This document shows, piece by piece, positions 22,499 through 27,073 of a stretch of DNA of 27,073 nucleotides (position 1 is the stretch's first letter; the number at the start of each line of letters is the position of its first letter). The stretch covers positions 1-27,073 of the forward strand of contig JAFYAB010000002.1 in the NCBI GenBank assembly GCA_017540945.1. The letters are read 5' to 3'. A model generated the notes under the pieces. The model searched no databases. It had not been told where the DNA came from and saw only the letters and a program-made list of their open reading frames with translations. This stretch comes from Oscillospiraceae bacterium. GTDB taxonomy: Bacteria; Bacillota_A; Clostridia; Oscillospirales; Oscillospiraceae. A program made the translations under genes and the position numbers.

Positions 22499-23809
22499 AT
22501 GAATGAATATGACCTTATCGTAGTGGGCGGCGGGGCTGCGGGCATGTTCGCCGCGATCCAGGCGGGTTACGCCGGGGCGCGGGTCCTGCTGCTGGAGCCC
22601 AACGAGCGGCTGGGCAAAAAGCTGTACATCACGGGGAAGGGACGCTGCAACCTCACCAACGACTGCCCCTGGCAGGAGGTTCTGAAAAACGTCCCCCGGA
22701 ATCCCCGCTTCTTATATTCGGCCCTCTCGGGCTTCACCCCCGCCGACGCCATCACGTTTTTTGAATCCCACGGCTGCGAGACCAAGACCGAGCGGGGCAG
22801 CCGGGTCTTCCCGGTGACGGATAAATCCGCCTCCGTGGTGGACGCCCTGAAAACCGCCCTGGGCTATGCCGGGGTGGAGCTCCGCCGCGCAAGAGCGAAG
22901 GAGATCCTGACGGAGAATGGCGGGCAGATTGCCCGCGCTACAGACGCCCATGTGACCGGCGTCCGCACGGACCGGGGCGACTTCCGCGCCCCCGCGGTGA
23001 TCCTGGCCACCGGCGGCAAATCCTACCCTGCCACCGGCTCCACCGGGGACGGCTACCGCATGGCCAAGGCCCTGGGCCACACGATTATCCCGCCCGTGGG
23101 CTCCCTGGTCCCCCTGGTGGAGGACGGCCCCTGGTGCGCCCGCATGCAGGGCCTGGCCCTCAGGAACGTGAATGTGCGCTTGTACGAGGCGCCCTCCGAC
23201 GATGCCTGTAGGGACAAGCAGTGCTTGTCCGCTTCTTCTGGTAAGGAAAAACCTGTATTTGAAGAATTCGGCGAACTCCTCTTTACCCACTTCGGTCTCT
23301 CCGGGCCCGTGATCCTCTCGGCCTCATCCCACATGGAGCAGGGGAAGGCTTACATAATCTCGATAGACCTGAAGCCCGCCCTGGACGAGGCCACCCTGGA
23401 CGCCCGCATCCTGCGGGACTTCGCCGCGGCCAAAAACCGCAGCTTTGAGAACGCCCTGTCGGGCCTCTACCCCAAGACCATGATCCCCGTGATGGTGGAG
23501 CGCTCCGGCATCCCCGGCGACACGAAGGTGAACGCCGTCACCCGGGAACAGCGCCGGGCCCTCCTGGAGCTCACCAAGCACTTTACCGTCAAAATCTCCG
23601 GCCTGCGGCCCGTGGAGGAGGCCATCATCACCTCCGGCGGCGTCAGCACGAAGGAGATCGACCCGAAGACCATGGAGAGCAGGCTGGTCCCCGGCCTCTA
23701 CTTCGCCGGGGAAGTCATCGACGTGGACGCCTACACCGGCGGCTTCAACCTGCAGATCGCCTGGTCCACGGCCTACGCCGCGGCGATGGCGGCGGCAAGC
23801 AGGAAGTAA
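22499..23809 (+). CDS. BaiN/HI0933-type NAD(P)/FAD-dependent flavoprotein carrying two repeat-derived insertions
   Basis: A 436-residue two-dinucleotide-binding flavoprotein. FAD motif VGGGAAGMFAA (near residue 8), GKKLYITGKGRCNLTN (about 39-54), ATGGKSYPATGSTGDGY, LFTHFGLSGPVILSAS, ITSGGVSTKEID and the C-terminal YFAGEVIDVDAYTGGFNLQ are all family signatures. Members have been linked to bile-acid dehydroxylation (BaiN) but most are of unknown function. Residues 141-148 (GGQIARAT) are coded by palindrome C at 22919-22941, and 237-245 (CRDKQCLSA) by palindrome B at 23207-23232. Both fall in variable surface-loop regions and the frame is kept, so the protein may still fold. AGAGGA precedes the ATG. 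Confidence 0.9.
   Translation: MNEYDLIVVGGGAAGMFAAIQAGYAGARVLLLEPNERLGKKLYITGKGRCNLTNDCPWQEVLKNVPRNPRFLYSALSGFTPADAITFFESHGCETKTERGSRVFPVTDKSASVVDALKTALGYAGVELRRARAKEILTENGGQIARATDAHVTGVRTDRGDFRAPAVILATGGKSYPATGSTGDGYRMAKALGHTIIPPVGSLVPLVEDGPWCARMQGLALRNVNVRLYEAPSDDACRDKQCLSASSGKEKPVFEEFGELLFTHFGLSGPVILSASSHMEQGKAYIISIDLKPALDEATLDARILRDFAAAKNRSFENALSGLYPKTMIPVMVERSGIPGDTKVNAVTREQRRALLELTKHFTVKISGLRPVEEAIITSGGVSTKEIDPKTMESRLVPGLYFAGEVIDVDAYTGGFNLQIAWSTAYAAAMAAASRK
22919..22941 (-). repeat. Palindrome C inside the flavoprotein coding sequence
   Basis: The 23 bases are the exact reverse complement of palindrome C at 7283-7305 and 23841-23863. Here the element is translated in frame (residues 141-148). 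Confidence 0.95.
23207..23232 (+). repeat. Palindrome B inside the flavoprotein coding sequence
   Basis: TGTAGGGACAAG, a short centre and CTTGTCCGC, the same element as at 17832-17858 and, inverted, at 24521-24546. Translated in frame as residues 237-245. Confidence 0.93.
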
Positions 23810-23843
23810 TAGCTAATAAGTAATATGTAAGAAGTAGTATGTA
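23806..23843. repeat. Heptamer array (AAGTAAT-type units)
   Basis: About five degenerate 7-nt units (AAGTAAT, AGCTAAT, AAGTAAT, ATGTAAG, AAGTAGT) start at the flavoprotein stop codon and run directly into palindrome C at 23841. Confidence 0.8.
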
Positions 23844-23913
23844 GCGCGGGCAATCTGCCCGCCCGATACGGAACCACGCCGTAGGGGCGGCCATTGGCCG
23901 CCAGCCCGAGGCA
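23841..23913 (+). repeat. Composite of two GTAG-headed palindromes (copy 2)
   Basis: Palindrome C (23841-23863), a 17-base spacer, palindrome D (23881-23903) and tail GCCCGAGGCA (23904-23913), in the same order as 7283-7350. The spacer differs between the copies while the palindromes and tail are kept. Confidence 0.92.
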
Positions 23914-23927
23914 CCAGCCGTCCGATT

Positions 23928-23970
23928 TTGTCATTGCGAGGCCAGTTCGCAAACTGGCCGTGGCAATCCG
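23928..23970 (+). repeat. CATTGCGAG-type hairpin repeat
   Basis: TCATTGCGAG and GTGGCAATCC flank an inner 8-bp hairpin (GGCCAGTT / AACTGGCC). Elements of this TCATTGCGAG...GGCAATC type are widespread in diverse bacteria (general knowledge). It lies in the 211-nt gap before the 24021 gene; after it come about 40 bases with no recognised feature apart from AGGAGG. Confidence 0.7.
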
Positions 23971-24020
23971 TTTCCTTCCCCTGTCCGATGCCTGCATTGT
24001 AATAATCAAAGGAGGACCCG

Positions 24021-24512
24021 ATGGAATCTCATGTCCTGTATGAAGCGGCCTTCTCGTTTGATTATTTCTGGCTGATTCTGCTGATCCTGCCGGTCGGAAT
24101 TGCTTTTGTGACATTCAGGCAGTTCAGGAAAGCCAAGCAGACGGGAAAGACCAGTGATAAGCTCGGCCTCGGGATGGGCGTATTTGCCCTGCTGGTTGTA
24201 CTGGTTGTCATCGGGATTGTCGTTCCCGATCAGATCAAGATGTACGATGCCGCCGTCGGGGCATACAAACGCGGCGAATATGAAATCGTAGAGGGATATG
24301 TAGAGAATTTCGATACCGACCCCAAAAGATGGGAGGATTTCACCGTTGGAAATGTGCATTTCAGCTATGGTTATCAAGAAATGCGCTTTGGTTATCACAA
24401 TATCCGGCAAAAAGGCGGCGTCATCACCGGAAACGGGCAGCACCTGAAAATCGGCTATACAAAATATGGCAATTACGGCAACGTAATCGTATATATCGAG
24501 GAATTACCTTAG
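24021..24512 (+). CDS. Two-helix membrane protein with C-terminal soluble domain, unknown function
   Basis: I do not recognise a named family. The 163-residue protein has two membrane segments (about 14-33 and 50-69) and a soluble C-terminal domain with the pattern YEIVEGYVENFD, FTVGNVHFSYGY, GGVITGNGQHLKIGYTKYG. AGGAGG lies seven bases before the ATG. Its base composition is visibly richer in A/T than the surrounding genes and it uses codons such as AAA, ATT and GAA more freely, suggesting recent acquisition. It stands alone, bounded on both sides by repeat elements, like a passenger gene. Proteins with a similar C-terminal pattern occur widely in clostridia (recollection, not searched). Confidence 0.75.
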   Translation: MESHVLYEAAFSFDYFWLILLILPVGIAFVTFRQFRKAKQTGKTSDKLGLGMGVFALLVVLVVIGIVVPDQIKMYDAAVGAYKRGEYEIVEGYVENFDTDPKRWEDFTVGNVHFSYGYQEMRFGYHNIRQKGGVITGNGQHLKIGYTKYGNYGNVIVYIEELP

Positions 24513-24520
24513 GCCAACGT

Positions 24521-24546
24521 GCGGACAAGCAATGCTTGTCCCTACA
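24521..24546 (-). repeat. Palindrome B (inverted copy)
   Basis: GCGGACAAGC, AAT and GCTTGTCCCTACA: the reverse complement of the 23207-23232 element with changes only in the centre. It lies nine bases after the stop of the 24021 gene. Confidence 0.9.
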
Positions 24547-24590
24547 TCATATAATTTTCACTTCTCAATTTCACACAGGAGGTTGTACAT

Positions 24591-25271
24591 ATGGACAAAT
24601 ACATTTCCGTCGCCATCGACGGTCCCGCCGGGGCGGGGAAAAGCACCATCGCCAAGCGGGTGGCAAAGGAACTGGGCTTTCTCTATGTGGACACCGGGGC
24701 CATCTACCGCACCGTGGGCTATCATATGAGTCTCATGGGTATCGGGCCCAAGGACAAGGATGGCATTGAAAGGTGCATCGACGATGTGAACATCCGCATC
24801 GAGCACCAGGAGGACGGGGTCCAGCACATGATCCTCAACGGCCAGGACGTGACGGACCTGATCCGCACGCCGGAGATGTCCATGATGGCCTCCGGGGTCT
24901 CGGCCCAGCCCTGCGTTCGCGCCTATCTGCTGGATATGCAGCGGGAGCTGGCCCGGACCCACAATGTGGTGATGGACGGCCGGGATATCGGCACCGTGGT
25001 CCTGCCCGACGCCCAGGTGAAGGTCTATCTGACGGCATCCGCCGAGATCCGGGCCGAGCGCCGCTGGAAGGAGCTGGTCGCCAAGGGCCAGGACGTCAAA
25101 TATGAGGACGTCTATATTGACGTGGTCAAGCGGGACGAGCAGGACATGAACCGAAAGATCGCCCCTCTCAAGTGCGCCGACGACGCCGAGGTCCTGGACT
25201 GCTCCTATCTGACCATCGACCAGGTGGTGGCCGAGATGAAGGCCATCATCCGAAAGAAGGCACAGCTATGA
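24591..25271 (+). CDS. cmk: Cytidylate kinase
   Basis: Phosphorylates CMP and dCMP in pyrimidine nucleotide salvage and synthesis. Of 226 residues, the P-loop is DGPAGAGKST (10-19), followed by LYVDTGAIYRTVGY, the CMP-binding MDGRDIGTVVLPDA and the lid-region arginines in ASAEIRAERRW. Length and motifs are standard. AGGAGG lies about eight bases before the ATG at 24591. It starts the conserved clostridial order cmk-plsC-ispH/rpsA; its stop overlaps the plsC ATG. Confidence 0.97.
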   Translation: MDKYISVAIDGPAGAGKSTIAKRVAKELGFLYVDTGAIYRTVGYHMSLMGIGPKDKDGIERCIDDVNIRIEHQEDGVQHMILNGQDVTDLIRTPEMSMMASGVSAQPCVRAYLLDMQRELARTHNVVMDGRDIGTVVLPDAQVKVYLTASAEIRAERRWKELVAKGQDVKYEDVYIDVVKRDEQDMNRKIAPLKCADDAEVLDCSYLTIDQVVAEMKAIIRKKAQL

Positions 25272-25942
25272 GTCAGGGAACAGGGATCAGGGAACATGGC
25301 GCAGGGGAGCAGCCTGCCTCTCAAAAGAAGAAAACCGAGCCCGGACGGGGCTTTGCCGTCAAATTCTTCTATCCCATCTTCTGGTGGACCCTGCGGATCT
25401 GTCTGGCGATCTACCACTGGCCGACCTTCATCGGGCGGGAAAATCTGCCCGAGGGCCCCTGCGTGATCTGCGGCAACCATTCGGGCTTCGCGGATCCGCT
25501 CTGGGTCTACCTGCATATGAAGACCCGCTTTCCGCCCTGGACCATGGCCCGCAAGAGTCTGTTTGAAAAGCCGGTCTTCGGACGCTTTCTGCTGGCCTTC
25601 CGGGCCTTCCCGGTGGACCGGGACAATGCGGATATGACCGCCATCAAGAAGTCCCTCTCGGTGCTGAAGCAGGGAGAGAAGCTGCTGATCTTCCCCGAGG
25701 GCACCCGGGTCAAAAAGGGCAAAAAGTCCGAGCCCAAGTCCGGCGCGGTCCTCCTGGCCCAGCGGGCGGGCGTGCCCCTGGTGCCGGTGTACATCACCCA
25801 CGGCCGCAAGCCCTTCCAGCCCATCAAGGTCGTCATGGGCGAGGCATACACGCCGGAATACAGCTCCCGCCGCCCCGACGCCGCGGAGCTGGAGCGGCAT
25901 ACCGCAGAGCTGATGGTGAGGATCTACGCCCTCGGAAAGTGA
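25268..25942 (+). CDS. plsC: 1-acyl-sn-glycerol-3-phosphate acyltransferase
   Basis: Membrane-associated acyltransferase making phosphatidic acid from lysophosphatidate. Among 224 residues, the catalytic HX4D motif is HSGFAD (71-76), RAFPVDR (112-118) is the second block and FPEGTR (142-147) the third, with VPLVPVYI further on. The ATG overlaps the cmk stop. The first 30 residues (SQGTGIREHG...) are not family-like; the first part is coded by a CAGGGAA heptamer array at 25274-25296. No other good start lies before the conserved region (FAVKFFYPIFWW), so the array appears to be translated. Confidence 0.93.
   Translation: MSQGTGIREHGAGEQPASQKKKTEPGRGFAVKFFYPIFWWTLRICLAIYHWPTFIGRENLPEGPCVICGNHSGFADPLWVYLHMKTRFPPWTMARKSLFEKPVFGRFLLAFRAFPVDRDNADMTAIKKSLSVLKQGEKLLIFPEGTRVKKGKKSEPKSGAVLLAQRAGVPLVPVYITHGRKPFQPIKVVMGEAYTPEYSSRRPDAAELERHTAELMVRIYALGK
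25274..25296. repeat. Heptamer array (CAGGGAA x3) at the plsC N-terminus
   Basis: Units CAGGGAA, CAGGGAT and CAGGGAA follow the cmk stop codon by three bases, like the other arrays that trail stop codons, but here the overlapping plsC frame reads through them. Confidence 0.85.
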
Positions 25943-26057
25943 ACAGTGAACTACTAATAGTTAATAGTTGAGGTGTCGCTCCGCGACAGATTCATATTTC
26001 TTTTTTCAAATCGGAGATTTGAAAAAACCGCAACGATTCATTATTAACTATATTGAG
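25938..26057. repeat. Inverted heptamer arrays with nested hairpins
   Basis: The left arm (25938-25973: AGTGAAC twice, TACTAAT, AGTTAAT) includes the plsC stop; the right arm (26035-26057: ATTCATT, ATTAACT) ends near the ispH ribosome binding site. Between them lie a GTCGC/GCGAC hairpin (25976-25988) and a TTTTTTCAAATC/GATTTGAAAAAA hairpin (26001-26027), the latter shared with 22427-22452. Confidence 0.88.
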
Positions 26058-26070
26058 CAAGAGGTAGAGT

Positions 26071-27073
26071 ATGAAAATCACTCTTTCTGACACCGCCGGC
26101 TTCTGCTTCGGCGTCCGGCGGGCGGTGGAGCTGGTGGAGAAGACCGCCGCAGAGGGAAAGCGCGTCGTAACCCTGGGCCCCATCGTCCACAACCGGCATG
26201 TGGTGGAGCGCTTCAACGCCCTGGGAGTCCGGGAGGCCGCCTGCGTTGCGGAGATCCCGGACGGCGCCACTGTAATCATCCGGGCCCACGGGGTGGGCCG
26301 GGCGGTCTATGAGGCCCTGGAAGCCCGGGGCCTGACGGTGGTGGACGCCACCTGCCCCTTCGTGGACCGGATCCACAAGCTGGTCCGTCGGGCAGAGGAG
26401 GAGGGGCGCAGGCCCGTCATCTTCGGATCCCGGACTCATCCCGAGGTGGTGGGCATCTCCGGCTGGTGCGACGAGCCCCTGGTGATGGAGTCGCCGGAGG
26501 AATTCGAGGCCTGGCTGCGGGAGGCGCCCGAACGCCGCGAGCTGCCCCTGGCCCTGGCGGCACAGACCACCTCCAATCAAAATCAATGGAAAAAATTTGG
26601 AGAAATCGCAAATTTACTCTGTACAAACTGCAAAAAATTTGATACAATATGCGAAGCGACTGAAAACAGGCAAACCGCCGCCGCGCTTTTGGCTGCCAAA
26701 AGCGATGCGATGGTGGTGGTGGGCGACCAGAACAGCGCCAATACCAGGCAGCTGGCCGCCATCTGCCGGGCCCACTGTCAGCGGGTCTTTGCGGTGGATA
26801 ACGCCGCCGAGCTGGCGGATTGCGATTTTTCAGGCATTCATACCATCGGTATCACGGCAGGGGCATCGACGCCTGCGTGGATAATAAAGGAGGTCAATCA
26901 AACCATGGATGAAATCAAAACAGTAGAAACTACTGCAACGGAGGAGAGCTTCGAGGCGCTGCTTGACGCCAGTATCAAGACGCTGAATACGGGAGATACG
27001 GTCACAGGCACAGTCGTCGCCATCGGCACCACCGAAGTCCAGGTTGATCTTGGGACCAAGCACGCCGGTTATA
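26071..27073 (+). CDS. ispH: IspH (HMBPP reductase) fused to ribosomal protein S1, 3' end outside window
   Basis: The N-terminal part makes IPP/DMAPP in the last step of the MEP isoprenoid pathway. Its three Fe-S cysteines are Cys12 (FCFGVRRAVE), Cys95 (DATCPFV) and Cys194 (DTICEAT); AQTTSNQ, GDQNSANT and AGASTPAWIIKEV are also standard. After residue 275 a linker rich in Thr and Glu leads into an S1 RNA-binding repeat (GDTVTGTVVAIGTTEVQVDLG, residue 308 on) that is cut at the window end with no stop. IspH-S1 fusions of this kind are known in Clostridia. AGAGGT precedes the ATG. Codons around residues 171-200 are unusually A/T-rich. The frame was read directly through to 27073. Confidence 0.95.
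   Translation, partial: MKITLSDTAGFCFGVRRAVELVEKTAAEGKRVVTLGPIVHNRHVVERFNALGVREAACVAEIPDGATVIIRAHGVGRAVYEALEARGLTVVDATCPFVDRIHKLVRRAEEEGRRPVIFGSRTHPEVVGISGWCDEPLVMESPEEFEAWLREAPERRELPLALAAQTTSNQNQWKKFGEIANLLCTNCKKFDTICEATENRQTAAALLAAKSDAMVVVGDQNSANTRQLAAICRAHCQRVFAVDNAAELADCDFSGIHTIGITAGASTPAWIIKEVNQTMDEIKTVETTATEESFEALLDASIKTLNTGDTVTGTVVAIGTTEVQVDLGTKHAGY
26620..26648 (+). promoter_or_regulatory. Possible internal promoter inside ispH
   Basis: TGTACA (26620-26625), a 17-base spacer and TACAAT (26643-26648) preceded by TG (extended -10) lie in an AT-rich patch of the ispH coding region. This could drive the S1 half on its own, but the patch may simply reflect codon choice. Confidence 0.25.

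Overview
The window comes from a GC-rich, endospore-forming anaerobe of the class Clostridia, most likely an Oscillospirales/Oscillospiraceae-type gut bacterium (inference). The pointers are an IspH-ribosomal protein S1 fusion, a CBS-regulated family II pyrophosphatase, an alpha2-type glycyl-tRNA synthetase, a stand-alone rubrerythrin and several sporulation genes (spoIIID, a SpoVB-like flippase, ytfJ/gerW, a CotH protein).

Layout. (1) 1-5.4 kb: the end of an FtsX/MacB-type permease; then a two-gene minimal SUF module (SufC plus a short SufB/D scaffold) behind a clear promoter and a large palindrome; a small membrane protein; glycyl-tRNA synthetase. (2) 5.4-7.3 kb: a degenerate stand-alone FolD N-domain, lspA and an RluD-family pseudouridine synthase. 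(3) 7.4-16.9 kb: mostly minus strand, with a SpoVB-like flippase, a rubrerythrin on the plus strand, a CotH / VTC polyphosphate polymerase / DUF4956 cluster, a thioredoxin reductase lacking the usual NADPH arginine motif, the CBS-DRTGG pyrophosphatase and spoIIID. (4) 17.1-22.4 kb, plus strand: a site-2 protease, scpA-scpB-DUF2953-ytfJ, a D-Ala-D-Ala carboxypeptidase and an RsuA-family pseudouridine synthase. (5) 22.5-27 kb: a BaiN/HI0933-type flavoprotein, an AT-richer orphan membrane protein, then cmk-plsC-ispH/rpsA, which runs off the end.

The genes are mostly housekeeping or sporulation genes. The striking part is what lies between, and sometimes inside, them: a dense repeat ecosystem. 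One class is tandem arrays of 7-nt units. The unit sequence differs from locus to locus, but the 7-nt period is constant. The arrays usually start at or just after a stop codon and are often paired as inverted arms around a short core. The other class is short GTAG-headed GC palindromes in several families. Both classes have entered coding sequence: two palindromes lie in frame in the flavoprotein gene, one supplies the rluD stop codon, and heptamer arrays form the ends of PlsC, ScpB and the RsuA-like enzyme. The best candidates for something undescribed are this repeat system and the CotH-VTC-DUF4956 module.

No tRNA, rRNA, CRISPR array, insertion sequence with transposase, or replication origin was recognised.
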